The notes under the pieces are model-generated. The model saw only the letters and a list, made by a program, of their open reading frames with translations, was not told the DNA's origin and did no database searches. Below are positions 13,611-27,158 of a DNA stretch of 64,000 nucleotides, piece after piece. Where the stretch lies: the NCBI GenBank assembly GCA_964017185.1, contig OZ024882.1:38550488-38614487 (forward strand), given 5' to 3'. Source of the stretch: Rugalucina vietnamica. Lineage: Eukaryota; Mollusca; Bivalvia; Lucinida; Lucinidae. How positions within the stretch are numbered: position 1 is the stretch's first letter; each line of letters begins with the position of its first letter. Both the position numbers and the translations under genes were made by a program.

Positions 13611-16600
13611 TTAGTGTCAACATGTAAGCACTAACCGTTACAGTTGCAACCTTTAATGGCAACACGTTAACATTAAGCGTTAGTGACAACACGTTAAAGC
13701 TAAGCGTTGCAGTTGCAAACGTTAGTGTCAACATGTAAGCACTAACCGTTGCAGTTGCGACCTTTAAAGGCAACACGTTAACATTAAGCATTGCAGTTGC
13801 AAGCGTTAGTGGCAACACGTTGCAGTTACAACCGTTAGTGTCAACATTACAGTAAGTGTAGCATTTGCTTACGTTAATTTCAACACGTTAACACGTTGCA
13901 CGTTAATTTCAACACGTTAACACGTTGCAACTGTTTATGTCAACATGTTAACACTTAGCATTGCAGTTGCAGCCGTTAGTGTCAACATGTTTACACTAAG
14001 CGTTGCAGTTGCAACCGTTAATGACAACACGTTAACACTAAGCATTGCGGTTACAATGCGTTAAAACTAAGCGTTGTAGTTAAAACCGTTAATGACAACA
14101 CGTAAACACTAAGCTTTGCATTTGCAACCATTAAAACCATGTCAACACGTTAAAACTAAGCGTTGTAGTTATAACCGTTAATTGAAACACGTTAGCACTA
14201 AGCATTGGATTTGCAACCGATAATACCGTGGCCACATGTTAAAACTAAGCGTTGCAGTTAAAACCGTTAATGACAACACGTAAACACTAAGCTTTGCATT
14301 TGCAACCGTTAAAACCGTGTCAACACGTTAAAACTAAGCGTTGTAGTTAAAACCGTTAATGGCAACACGTAAACACTAAGCTTTGCATTTGCAACCGTTA
14401 AAACAGTTGCAAACGTTAGTGTCAACATGTAAGCACTAACCGTTACAGTTGCAACCTTTAATGGCAAGACGTTAACATTAAGCGATAGTGGCAAAACGTT
14501 AAAGCTAAGCGTTGCAGTTGCAAACGTTAGTGTCAACATGTAAGCACTAACCATTGCAGTTGTAACCTTTAAAGGCAACACGTTAACATTGCAGTTGCAA
14601 GCGTTAGTGGCAACAAGTTAAAACTAAGCGTTGGGTTAATTACAACACGTTAACACTAAGCATTGCGGTTACAATGCGTTAAAACTAAGCGTTGTAGTTA
14701 AAACCATTAATGACAACACGTAAACACTAAGCTTTGCATTTGCAACCATTAAAACCATGTCAACACGTTAAAACTAAGCGTTGTAGTTAAAACCGTTAAT
14801 GGCAACAGGTAAACACTAAGCTTTGCATTTGCAACCGTTAAAACAGTTGCAAACGTTAGTGTCAACATGTAAGCACTAACCGTTACAGTTGCAACCTTTA
14901 ATGGCAACACGTTAACATTAAGCGTTAGTGGCAACACGTTAAAGCTAAGCGTTGCAGTTGCAAACGTCAACATGTAAGCATTAACCGTTGCAGTTGCAAC
15001 CTTTAAAGGCAACACGTTAACATTAAGCATTGCAGTTGCAAGCGTTAGTGGCAGCACGTTAAAACTAAGCGTTGCAGTTACAACAGTTAGTGTCAACATT
15101 ACAGTAAGTGTAGCATTCGTTTACGTTAATTTCAACACGTTAACACGTTGCAACCGTTTATGTCAACATGTTAACACTTAGCATTGCAGTTGCAACCGTT
15201 AGTGTCAACATGTTTACACTAAGCGTTGCAGTTGCAACCGTTAATGACAACACGTTAACACTAAGCATTGCGGTTACAATGCGTTAAAACTAAGCGTTGT
15301 AGTTAAAACCGTTAATGACAACACGTAAACACTAAGCTTTGCATTTGCAACCATTAAAACCATGTCAACAAGTTAAAACTAAGCGTTGTAGTTATAACAG
15401 TTAATTGCAACACGTTAGCACTAAGCATTGGATTTGCAACCGTTAATACCGCGGCAACACGTTAAAACTAAGCGTTGCAGTTAAAACCGTTAATGACAAC
15501 ACGTAAACACTAAGCTTTACATTTGCAACCATTAAAACCATGTCAACACGTTAAAACTAAGCGTTGTAGTTATAACCGTTAATTGCAACACGTTAGCACT
15601 AAGCATTGGATTTGCAACCGTTAATACCGTGGCAACATGTTAAAACTAAGCGTTGCAGTTAAAACCGTTAATGACAACACGTATACACTAAGCTTTGCAT
15701 TTGCAACCATTAAAACCATGTCAACAAGTTAAAACTAAGCGTTGTAGTTATAACCGTTAATTGCAACACGTTAGCACTAAGCATTGGATTTGCAACCGTT
15801 AATACCGCGGCAACACGTTAAAACTAAGCGTTGCAGTTAAAACCGTTAATGACAACACGTAAACACTAAGCTTTACATTTGCAACCATTAAAACCATGTC
15901 AACACGTTAAAACTAAGCGTTGTAGTTATAACCGTTAATTGCAACACGTTAGCACTAAGCATTGGATTTGCAACCGTTAATACCGTGTCAACACGTTAAA
16001 ACTAAGCGTTGTAGTTAAAACCGTTAATGGCAACACGTAAACACTAAGCTTTGCATTTGCAACCGTTAAAACAGTTGCAAACGTTAGTGTCAACATATAA
16101 GCACTAACCGTTACAGTTGCAACATTCAATGGCAAGATGTTAACATTAAGCGATAGTGGCAAAACGTTAAAGCTAAGCGTTGCAGTTGCAAACGTTAGTG
16201 TCAACATGTAAGCACTAACCCTTGCAGTTGTAACCTTTAAAGGCAACACGTTAACATTAAGCATTGCAGTTGCAAGCGTTAGTGGCAACAAGTTAAAACT
16301 AAGCGTTGCGTTAATTACAACACGTTAACACTAAGCATTGCGGTTACAATGCGTTAAAACTAAGCGTTGTAGTTAAAACCATTAATGACAACACATAAAC
16401 ACTAAGCTTTGCATTTGCAACCATTAAAACCATGTCAACACGTTAAAACTAAGCGTTGTAGTTATAACCGTTAATTGCAACACGTTAGCACTAAGCATTG
16501 GATTTGCAACCGTTAATACCGTGGCAACACGTTAAAACTAAGCGTTGCAGTTAAAACCGTAAATGACAACACGTAAACACTAAGCTTTGCATTTGCAACC

Positions 16601-19600
16601 ATTAAAACCATGTCAACACGTTAAAACTAAGCGTTGTAGTTATAACCGTTAATTGCAACACGTTAGCACTAAGCATTGGATTTGCAACCGTTAATACCGT
16701 GGCAACACGTAAACTAAGCGTTGCAGTTAAAACCTTTAATGACAACACGTAAACACTAAGCTTTGCATTTGCAACCGTTGAAACCGTGTCAACACGTTAA
16801 AACTAAGCGTTGTAGTTAAAACCGTTAATGGCAACACCGTAAACACTAAGCTTTGCATTGCAACCGTTAAAACAGTTGCAAACGTTAGTGTCAACATGTA
16901 AGCACTAACCGTTACAGTTGCAACCTTTAATGGCAACACGTTAACATTAAGCGTTAGTGACAACACGTTAAAGCTAAGCGTTGCAGTTGCAAACGTTAGT
17001 GTCAACATGTAAGCACTAACCGTTGCAGTTGCGACCTTTAAAGGCAACACGTTAACATTAAGCATTGCAGTTGCAAGCGTTAGTGGCAACACGTTGCAGT
17101 TACAACCGTTAGTGTCAACATTACAGTAAGTGTAGCATTTGCTTACGTTAATTTCAACACGTTAACACGTTGCAACTGTTTATGTCAACATGTTAACACT
17201 TAGCATTGCAGTTGCAGCCGTTAGTGTCAACATGTTTACACTAAGCGTTGCAGTTGCAACCGTTAATGACAACACGTTAACACTAAGCATTGCGGTTACA
17301 ATGCGTTAAAACTAAGCGTTGTAGTTAAAACCGTTAATGACAACACGTAAACACTAAGCTTTGCATTTGCAACCATTAAAACCATGTCAACACGTTAAAA
17401 CTAAGCGTTGTAGTTATAACCGTTAATTGAAACACGTTAGCACTAAGCATTGGATTTGCAACCGATAATACCGTGGCCACATGTTAAAACTAAGCGTTGC
17501 AGTTAAAACCGTTAATGACAACACGTAAACACTAAGCTTTGCATTTGCAACCGTTAAAACCGTGTCAACACGTTAAAACTAAGCGTTGTAGTTAAAACCG
17601 TTAATGGCAACACGTAAACACTAAGCTTTGCATTTGCAACCGTTAAAACCGTTGCAAACGTTAGTGTCAACATGTAAGCACTAACCGTTACAGTTGCAAC
17701 CTTTAATGGCAAGACGTTAACATTAAGCGATAGTGGCAAAACGTTAAAGCTAAGCGTTGCAGTTGCAAACGTTAGTGTCAACATGTAAGCACTAACCCTT
17801 GCAGTTGTAACCTTTAAAGGCAACACGTTAACATTGCAGTTGCAAGCGTTAGTGGCAACAAGTTAAAACTAAGCGTTGGGTTAATTACAACACGTTACAA
17901 TTGCGGTTACAATGCGTTAAAACTAAGCGTTGTAGTTAAAACCATTAATGACAACACGTAAACACTAAGCTTTGCATTTGCAACCATTAAAACCATGTCA
18001 ACACGTTAAAACTAAGCGTTGTAGTTAAAACCGTTAATGGCAACACGTAAACACTAAGCTTTGCATTTGCAACCGTTAAAACAGTTGCAAACGTTAGTGT
18101 CAACATGTAAGCACTAACCGTTACAGTTGCAACCTTTAATGGCAACACGTTAACATTAAGCGTTAGTGGCAACACGTTAAAGCTAAGCGTTGCAGTTGCA
18201 AACGTTAGTGTCAACATGTAAGCATTAACCGTTGCAGTTGCAACCTTTAAAGGCAACACGTTAACATTAAGCATTGCAGTTGCAAGCGTTAGTGGCAGCA
18301 CGTTAAAACTAAGCGTTGCAGTTACAACAGTTAGTGTCAACATTACAGTAAGTTGCAACCTTTAATGGCAACACGTTAACATTAAGCGTTAGTGGCAACA
18401 CGTTAAAGCTAAGCGTTGCAGTTGCAAACGTTAGTGTCAACATGTAAGCATTAACCGTTGCAGTTGCAACCTTTAAAGGCAACACGTTAACATTGCAGTT
18501 GCAAGCGTTAGTGGCAGCACGTTAAAACTAAGCGTTGCAGTTACAACAGTTAGTGTCAACATTACAGTAAGTGTAGCATTCGTTTACGTTAATTTCAACA
18601 CGTTAACACGTTGCAACCGTTTATGTCAACATGTTAACACTTAGCATTGCAGTTGCAACCGTTAGTGTCAACATGTTTACACTAAGCGTTGCAGTTGCAA
18701 CCGTTAATGACAACACGTTAACACTAAGCATTGCGGTTACAATGCGTTAAAACTAAGCGTTGTAGTTAAAACCGTTAATGACAACACGTAAACACTAAGC
18801 TTTGCATTTGCAACCATTAAAACCATGTCAACAAGTTAAAACTAAGCGTTGTAGTTATAACCGTTAATTGCAACACGTTAGCACTAAGCATTGGATTTGC
18901 AACCGTTAATACCGCGGCAACACGTTAAAACTAAGCGTTGCAGTTAAAACCGTTAATGACAACACGTAAACACTAAGCTTTACATTTGCAACCATTAAAA
19001 CCATGTCAACACGTTAAAACTAAGCGTTGTAGTTATAACCGTTAATTGCAACATGTTAGCACTAAGCATTGGATTTGCAACCGTTAATACCGTGGCAACA
19101 TGTTAAAACTAAGCGTTGCAGTTAAAACCGTTAATGACAACACGTAAACACTAAGCTTTGCATTTGCAACCATTAAAACCATGTCAACAAGTTAAAACTA
19201 AGCGTTGTAGTTATAACCGTTAATTGCAACACGTTAGCACTAAGCATTGGATTTGCAACCGTTAATACCGCGGCAACACGTTAAAACTAAGCGTTGCAGT
19301 TAAAACCGTTAATGACAACACGTAAACACTAAGCTTTACATTTGCAACCATTAAAACCATGTCAACACGTTAAAACTAAGCGTTGTAGTTATAACCGTTA
19401 ATTGCAACACGTTAGCACTAAGCATTGGATTTGCAACCGTTAATACCGTGGCAACATGTTAAAACTAAGCGTTGCCGTTAAAACCGTTAATGACAACACG
19501 TAAACACTAAGCTTTGCATTTGCAACCGTTAAAACCGTGTCAACACGTTAAAACTAAGCGTTGTAGTTAAAACCGTTAATGGCAACACGTTAACACTAAG

Positions 19601-22600
19601 CTTTGCATTTGCAACCGTTAAAACAGTTGCAAACGTTAGTGTCAACATATAAGCACTAACCGTTACAGTTGCAACATTCAATGGCAAGACGTTAACATTA
19701 AGCGATAGTGGCAAAACGTTAAAGCTAAGCGTTGCAGTTGCAAACGTTAGTGTCAACATGTAAGCACTAACCCTTGCAGTTGTAACCTTTAAAGGCAACA
19801 CGTTAACATTAAGCATTGCAGTTGCAAGCGTTAGTGGCAACAAGTTAAAACTAAGCGTTGCGTTAATTACAACACGTTAACACTAAGCATTGCGGTTACA
19901 ATGCGTTAAAACTAAGCGTTGTAGTTAAAACCATTAATGAAAACACATAAACACTAAGCTTTGCATTTGCAACCATTAAAACCATGTCAACACGTTAAAA
20001 CTAAGCGTTGTAGTTATAACCGTTAATTGCAACACGTTAGCACTAAGCATTGGATTTGCAACCGTTAATACCGTGGCAACACGTTAAAACTAAGCGTTGC
20101 AGTTAAAACCGTAAATGACAACACGTAAACACTAAGCTTTGCATTTGCAACCATTAAAACCATGTCAACACGTTAAAACTAAGCGTTGTAGTTATAACCG
20201 TTAATTGCAACACGTTAGCACTAAGCATTGGATTTGCAACCGTTAATACCGTGGCAACACGTTAAAACTAAGCGTTGCAGTTAAAACCTTTAATGACAAC
20301 ACGTAAACACTAAGCTTTGCATTTGCAACCGTTGAAACCGTGTCAACACGTTAAAACTAAGCGTTGTAGTTAAAACCGTTAATGGCAACACCGTAAACAC
20401 TAAGCTTTGCATTTGCAACCGTTAAAACAGTTGCAAACGTTAGTGTCAACATGTAAGCACTAACCGTTACAGTTGCAACCTTTAATGGCAACACGTTAAC
20501 ATTAAGCGTTAGTGACAACACGTTAAAGCTAAGCGTTGCAGTTGCAAACGTTAGTGTCAACATGTAAGCACTAACCGTTGCAGTTGCGACCTTTAAAGGC
20601 AACACGTTAACATTAAGCATTGCAGTTGCAAGCGTTAGTGGCAACACGTTGCAGTTACAACCGTTAGTGTCAACATTACAGTAAGTGTAGCATTTGCTTA
20701 CGTTAATTTCAACACGTTAACACGTTGCAACTGTTTATGTCAACATGTTAACACTTAGCATTGCAGTTGCAGCCGTTAGTGTCAACATGTTTACACTAAG
20801 CGTTGCAGTTGCAACCGTTAATGACAACACGTTAACACTAAGCATTGCGGTTACAATGCGTTAAAACTAAGCGTTGTAGTTAAAACCGTTAATGACAACA
20901 CGTAAACACTAAGCTTTGCATTTGCAACCATTAAAACCATGTCAACACGTTAAAACTAAGCGTTGTAGTTATAACCGTTAATTGAAACACGTTAGCACTA
21001 AGCATTGGATTTGCAACCGTTAATACCGTGGCCACATGTTAAAACTAAGCGTTGCAATTAAAACCGTTAATGACAACACGTAAACACTAAGCTTTGCATT
21101 TGCAACCGTTAAAACCGTGTCAACACGTTAAAACTAAGCGTTGTAGTTAAAACCGTTAATGGCAACACGTAAACACTAAGCTTTGCATTTGCAACCGTTA
21201 AAACAGTTGCAAACGTTAGTGTCAACATGTAAGCACTAACCGTTACAGTTGCAACCTTTAATGGCAAGACGTTAACATTAAGCGATAGTGGCAAAACGTT
21301 AAAGCTAAGCGTTGCAGTTGCAAACGTTAGTGTCAACATGTAAGCACTAACCCTTGCAGTTGTAACCTTTAAAGGCAACACGTTAACATTGCAGTTGAAA
21401 GCGTTAGTGGCAACAAGTTAAAACTAAGCGTTGGGTTAATTACAACACGTTAACACTAAGCATTGCGGTTACAATGCGTTAAAACTAAGCGTTGTAGTTA
21501 AAACCATTAATGACAACACGTAAACACTAAGCTTTGCATTTGCAACCATTAAAACCATGTCAACACGTTAAAACTAAGCGTTGTAGTTAAAACCGTTAAT
21601 GGCAACACGTAAACACTAAGCTTTGCATTTGCAACCGTTAAAACAGTTGCAAACGTTAGTGTCAACATGTAAGCACTAACCGTTACAGTTGCAACCTTTA
21701 ATGGCAACACGTTAACATTAAGCGTTAGTGGCAACACGTTAAAGCTAAGCGTTGCAGTTGCAAACGTTAGTGTCAACATGTAAGCATTAACCGTTGCAGT
21801 TGCAACCTTTAAAGGCAACACGTTAACATTAAGCATTGCAGTTGCAAGCGTTAGTGGCAGCACGTTAAAACTAAGCGTTGCAGTTACAACAGTTAGTGTC
21901 AACATTACAGTAAGTGTAGCATTCGTTTACGTTAATTTCAACACGTTAACACGTTGCAACCGTTTATGTCAACATGTTAACACTTAGCATTGCAGTTGCA
22001 ACCGTTAGTGTCAACATGTTTACACTAAGCGTTGCAGTTGCAACCGTTAATGACAACACGTTAACACTAAGCATTGCGGTTACAATGCGTTAAAACTAAG
22101 CGTTGTAGTTAAAACCGTTAATGACAACACGTAAACACTAAGCTTTGCATTTGCAACCATTAAAACCATGTCAACAAGTTAAAACTAAGCGTTGTAGTTA
22201 TAACCGTTAATTGCAACACGTTAGCACTAAGCATTGGATTTGCAACCGTTAATACCGCGGCAACACGTTAAAACTAAGCGTTGCAGTTAAAACCGTTAAT
22301 GACAACACGTAAACACTAAGCTTTACATTTGCAACCATTAAAACCATGTCAACACGTTAAAACTAAGCGTTGTAGTTATAACCGTTAATTGCAACACGTT
22401 AGCACTAAGCATTGGATTTGCAACCGTTAATACCGTGGCAACATGTTAAAACTAAGCGTTGCAGTTAAAACCGTTAATGACAACACGTAAACACTAAGCT
22501 TTGCATTTGCAACCATTAAAACCATGTCAACAAGTTAAAACTAAGCGTTGTAGTTATAACCGTTAATTGCAACACGTTAGCACTAAGCATTGGATTTGCA

Positions 22601-24645
22601 ACCGTTAATACCGCGGCAACACGTTAAAACTAAGCGTTGCAGTTAAAACCGTTAATGACAACACGTAAACACTAAGCTTTACATTTGCAACCATTAAAAC
22701 CATGTCAACACGTTAAAACTAAGCGTTGTAGTTATAACCGTTAATTGCAACACGTTAGCACTAAGCATTGGATTTGCAACCGTTAATACCGTGGCAACAT
22801 GTTAAAACTAAGCGTTGCCGTTAAAACCGTTAATGACAACACGTAAACACTAAGCTTTGCATTTGCAACCGTTAAAACCGTGTCAACACGTTAAAACTAA
22901 GCGTTGTAGTTAAAACCGTTAATGGCAACACGTAAACACTAAGCTTTGCATTTGCAACCGTTAAAACAGTTGCAAACGTTAGTGTCAACATGTAAGCACT
23001 AACCGTTACAGTTGCAACATTCAATGGCAAGACGTTAACAATAAGCGATAGTGGCAAAACGTTAAAGCTAAGCGTTGCAGTTGCAAACGTTAGTGTCAAC
23101 ATGTAAGCACTAACCCTTGCAGTTGTAACCTTTAAAGGCAACACGTTAACATTAAGCATTGCAGTTGCAAGCGTTAGTGGCAACAAGTTAAAACTAAGCG
23201 TTGCGTTAATTACAACACGTTAACACTAAGCATTGCGGTTACAATGCGTTAAAACTAAGCGTTGTAGTTAAAACCATTAATGACAACACATAAACACTAA
23301 GCTTTGCATTTGCAACCATTAAAACCATGTCAACACGTTAAAACTAAGCGTTGTAGTTATAACCGTTAATTGCAACACGTTAGCACTAAGCATTGGATTT
23401 GCAACCGTTAATACCGTGGCAACACGTTAAAACTAAGCGTTGCAATTAAAACCGTTAATGACAACACGTAAACACTAAGCTTTGCATTTGCAACCATTAA
23501 AACCATGTCAACACGTTAAAACTAAGCGTTGTAGTTATAACCGTTAATTGCAACACGTTAGCACTAAGCATTGGATTTGCAACCGTTAATACCGTGGCAA
23601 CACGTTAAAACTAAGCGTTGCAGTTAAAACCTTTAATGACAACAAGTAAACACTAAGCTTTGCATTTGCAACCGTTGAAACCGTGTCAACACGTTAAAAC
23701 TAAGCGTTGTAGTTAAAACCGTTAATGGCAACACCGTAAACACTAAGCTTTGCATTTGCAACCGTTAAAACAGTTGCAAACGTTAGTGTCAACATGTAAG
23801 CACTAACCGTTACAGTTGCAACCTTTAATGGCAACACGTTAACATTAAGCGTTAGTGACAACACGTTAAAGCTAAGCGTTGCAGTTGCAAACGTTAGTGT
23901 CAACATGTAAGCACTAACCGTTGCAGTTGCGACCTTTAAAGGCAACACGTTAACATTAAGCATTGCAGTTGCAAGCGTTAGTGGCAACACGTTGCAGTTA
24001 CAACCGTTAGTGTCAACATTACAGTAAGTGTAGCATTTGCTTACGTTAATTTCAACACGTTAACACGTTGCAACTGTTTATGTCAACATGTTAACACTTA
24101 GCATTGCAGTTGCAGCCGTTAGTGTCAACATGTTTACACTAAGCGTTGCAGTTGCAACCGTTAATGACAACACGTTAACACTAAGCATTGCGGTTACAAT
24201 GCGTTAAAACTAAGCGTTGTAGTTAAAACCGTTAATGACAACACGTAAACACTAAGCTTTGCATTTGCAACCATTAAAACCATGTCAACACGTTAAAACT
24301 AAGCGTTGTAGTTATAACCGTTAATTGAAACACGTTAGCACTAAGCATTGGATTTGCAACCGTTAATACCGTGGCCACATGTTAAAACTAAGCGTTGCAA
24401 TTAAAACCGTTAATGACAACACGTAAACACTAAGCTTTGCATTTGCAACCGTTAAAACCGTGTCAACACGTTAAAACTAAGCGTTGTAGTTAAAACCGTT
24501 AATGGCAACACGTAAACACTAAGCTTTGCATTTGCAACCGTTAAAACAGTTGCAAACGTTAGTGTCAACATGTAAGCACTAACCGTTACAGTTGCAACCT
24601 TTAATGGCAAGACGTTAACATTAAGCGATAGTGGCAAAACGTTAA
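9966..24645. repeat. 3.3 kb higher-order repeat series
   Basis: A landmark segment containing 'cattacagtaagtgtagc' followed by 'tttgcttacgttaatttc' recurs near 9966, 13847, 17120, 20675 and 24017. The spacings are about 3881, 3273, 3555 and 3342 bp. Three landmarks in the last two copies (19529/22872, 20357/23700, 21109/24452) share the exact offset 3343. The 3555 bp copy is longer because of an internal duplication of about 220 bp. The last copy is cut at 24645. Confidence 0.8.
18127..18570. repeat. Local ~220 bp duplication inside the satellite
   Basis: The segment starting 'ttgcaacctttaatggc' near 18127 and ending 'cattacagtaag' near 18352 is followed at once by a second copy starting at 18353. 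The second copy lacks seven bases ('taagcat') and continues at about 18570 into the usual 'tgtagcattcg'. This explains the greater length of this higher-order copy. It looks like a recent unequal exchange or slippage event. Confidence 0.7.
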
Positions 24646-24689
24646 ATACTTGGCAGTCCAAATCCATAAAAGTCGCTTAGTTTTCGTTT

Positions 24690-25215
24690 TGTTGGCATTT
24701 TTGAGTACATTATTCTACCTATGCTCATAATATTCCTTGACATGTGCCCGAACTCGTACGGGTGGATGCCAGGTCTGTAAATGACCCTGGGTCGCAAAAC
24801 TAGGTCAAAGTTCAAATGAGTGCAAAATATCAAAAATCTGTAAAAATAAAAATAAACATTATTATTTTGGAAAATCATGGAGTGATTTTAGGTAACTTGT
24901 ACCTATGTTATTCCTTGACATGTGTCCAAAGACATAGGGGTGGGTATCAAAACTGTTAATGCTCCTGGGTGACAGAATTAGGTCAAAAGTCAAATGCGTG
25001 CAAAATAACAAACACCCGTTACAATAAAAAAGTAATTTGCATTTCAAACATGGACTGACTTAAAGCAACATATGCTCATTTTATTCATTGACAAATGCTT
25101 AAACTCATACGAGTATATTCCAAGTTTGTTACTGCCTCTGGGTCACAGAATTAGGTCAAAGGTCATATGAGTGCAAAAATATCAAAACCTATAATGATTA
25201 CTAAATAATGCATTT
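24690..25215. repeat. Three-copy tandem repeat, ~175 bp period
   Basis: Three diverged copies in a row carry 'ttccttgacatgtg' (24733, 24911) or 'ttcattgaca' (25084), each followed by 'tgggtcacagaattaggtc'-type sequence and 'gagtgcaaaa'. Spacing is 178 and 173 bp. There is no coding sense. This is the first non-satellite sequence after the left array and belongs to a type of 'ggtcaaaggtca' repeat that also fills introns further on. Confidence 0.75.
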
Positions 25216-26480
25216 CTATCACAAAATCATGGGCTGGCTGAAAGAAAGTTACCCAAAGGATTTGTAGTACATCTCTGAGATGATTTAAGGCTTATCTAGA
25301 AAATAATGCATGTTAGCCATTGAGGCCAAAGGTCAGATGAGGTCATCAATTCAAAACAGGGTATACCCTGAAAATGCATTCACAATTTCAGTTACTGGAA
25401 CGTTTCAGTTGTAAAAGTAGCTGACAGAGATAGGAGGTCTTGCTGTGCTTGTTTGGCATTGATAGTTTTAAGTTAGATCAGCTGGCTAACCTGCCCTCCG
25501 ATACACTTCGTGACCTCGCTCCTCTCTCGTGACAGCTTAGCATTAGTTGCCTTTAAACTATGGTCGAACAGATTATGGATTTCGTAAGAAGCTTATAGCT
25601 GCTTTATTTGGTGAGAATTATTAGAATTTTTCGTATGTTTTGTTAGAAAATGCAAAAATCTTTTTGTAAACATCTGGTAAGCCTGCAGAAATTTCAATTA
25701 ATTTGCAAAAAGCAATCGATTTTCTACTTTGTGTCCCGTATTCTACAGTAGTCTCCCCTTATCTATTTATAGACGCATGTGATATTTTCCACAGAGAACA
25801 TGATGTATTTCATGAATCTGCGTATCTTTACATCTAGAATATGTAAAAACTAAGTCCTATCAGTCATAAAAGATATAACATAACTTAATTTTCAATTTAT
25901 TTGGCGTCTTGGATGATTTTTCATTTTCGACCAAGGGCTCAATACATGTCATTTCCGTCGGTATGGAGAGGTCTAACGGAATACCGATGGAAATATTCCG
26001 TCTAGTTTTAAGTATGAAATACAAAATCTGGACTATAGTAATCTGTTCTTGCAGGTCTATTTGTACCCCATCGCACTGTTTCGCTTAGGATGAAAGTGTA
26101 GTAAAACAAGACTAAATTATTAAAACAAGCATGTTTCACTATTACCCACAAAAATAAATCTTCTTAATCTGATCAACCTTTGTAAACATTATCAAATGAT
26201 CATACATTATGATGTTCATTTCATTTGTACATGATGTGAAAATATACTTCATAAAGCCTAAATTTCAATCCTCGGTGCCTCTGTCTTGGTCATTTGCAGT
26301 TGGCCTTTTCACATGGAAGTTTGGATGGTCTCAGAAGCAAGAGTAACAGCGACCAAAAGAACTTGTAAAACATCTGAAAAAATGAGCTTTTATGTGATAC
26401 ATCCATTTGACAGTCAACACATGCAATATGCAGATATTTTTTTCATCTGTAAAAAAATGAAACCAAAATTTTGAAAAAAA
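25216..26480. other. Intergenic, no gene seen
   Basis: The stretch is AT-rich. No exon with convincing protein character, no long inverted repeat and no tRNA-like element was seen. Open frames here are short and of random composition. Confidence 0.6.
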
Positions 26481-26483
26481 TTG

Positions 26484-26640
26484 GATATGTTTAATATTTT
26501 TGCTAAAACATTGATTGTGGGTACATGTTAGAACTGCCTCGCCGAGGCCGGTTCTAACGAGTACCCACAATCTATGTTTTGGAACAAAAATAAGGAAAAT
26601 AGGTATACCGCTGTAAACCCCAGTTCTGCTATATATAAGT
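26484..26640. repeat. Hairpin repeat, left copy
   Basis: The core 26505-26580 is a 76 bp imperfect palindrome. 'aaaacat' pairs with 'atgtttt', 'gattgtgggtac' with 'gtacccacaatc', and 'ttagaac' with 'gttctaa', around a loop containing the smaller dyad 'cctcgccgagg'. Flanking sequence on both sides ('tttaatatttttgct', and then 'ctgtaaacc' and 'aagtggggt') matches the copy at 50794-50946 in the same orientation. It lies about 0.5 kb upstream of the THAP-DDE gene. A short non-autonomous element is the likeliest explanation. Confidence 0.75.
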
Positions 26641-27020
26641 GGGGTATAAGGGTTTTTTCAATACACAGATATGTTTTCCTGATGAGTAAACAGTTTACAC
26701 AGTGTCTTAGGCTGTTTTTAACGCAGTACTGAAATGAACTATAATGATGTGTCTTGCACAAACCATTAATTTCAAAAACATGATATACAACAATTTTTAC
26801 ATTTGCTATTTTTTGTTGTTGAAAATTTCTTTTCTTATTTTTTTCTTTAAAGTTATAATGAATCTTCATAAAAAATTTAAATTGTTATTTTGCGGCTTAA
26901 ACATCATCCTTGGTGTATTTGCGGTTATTTCACGCAAAAGAAAAAAAAAATATTTCGAAATTATAATTTTGAAGGCCATTTATTTTTAGACCTGTCAAAA
27001 TTGGAAATTGATTTTCTTAG

Positions 27021-27060
27021 GTCACGTGACAGGTCAAGCTGTGACGTCAGTTGAGTAATT
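27021..27060 (+). promoter_or_regulatory. E-box and CRE-type promoter motifs
   Basis: 'gtcacgtgac' (27021-27030) holds a palindromic E-box, and 'gtgacgtcagttgagtaatt' (27041-27060) holds the full CRE/ATF palindrome TGACGTCA. The second motif matches 19 of 20 bases on the opposite strand upstream of the P2X7-type gene (50576-50595). It lies about 100 bp before the THAP-DDE start codon. The promoter role is inferred from position and motif only. Confidence 0.55.
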
Positions 27061-27158
27061 CAATACCTCAGTCGCCATATTTGATCTATTGAACAAAGGA
27101 ATTAACCGAGCGTAAAATTGTAAATAAATATTGTTATAGTGTAGAAAAAGTGTGAAAA

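Larger units (their letters stand above)
1..24645. repeat. Left satellite array, 42/47 bp monomers
   Basis: The whole stretch is tandem satellite. The basic monomer is about 42 bp, with the motif order 'acgttaacactaagc', 'rttgcagttgcaacc', 'gttaatgacaac'. A 47 bp variant ends in 'accgtggcaac' or 'accatgtcaac'. Runs of 47+42+47+42 make a 178 bp unit, for example between about 1500 and 2100. The monomer holds two imperfect dyads, so both strands look alike. No promoter, intron or gene is visible. The minus-strand reading frames of 90-120 codons have a 14-residue period, exactly what 42 bp translates to, and they end where 47 bp variants shift the frame. The array stops abruptly at 24645 in mid-monomer. 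I do not recognise a named family. Confidence 0.97.

Noticed and set aside
1-24645. CRISPR array
   Set aside because: Repeats are contiguous with no unique spacers, and the genome is eukaryotic.
62-24667. Dozens of 70-123 codon minus-strand frames with repeated MLTLTFATATLSFNVLPLTL-type peptides
   Set aside because: They are the translation of a 42 bp satellite (14-residue period) and end where 47 bp monomers shift the frame. No promoter or splice logic was seen, and the other strand gives similar peptides.
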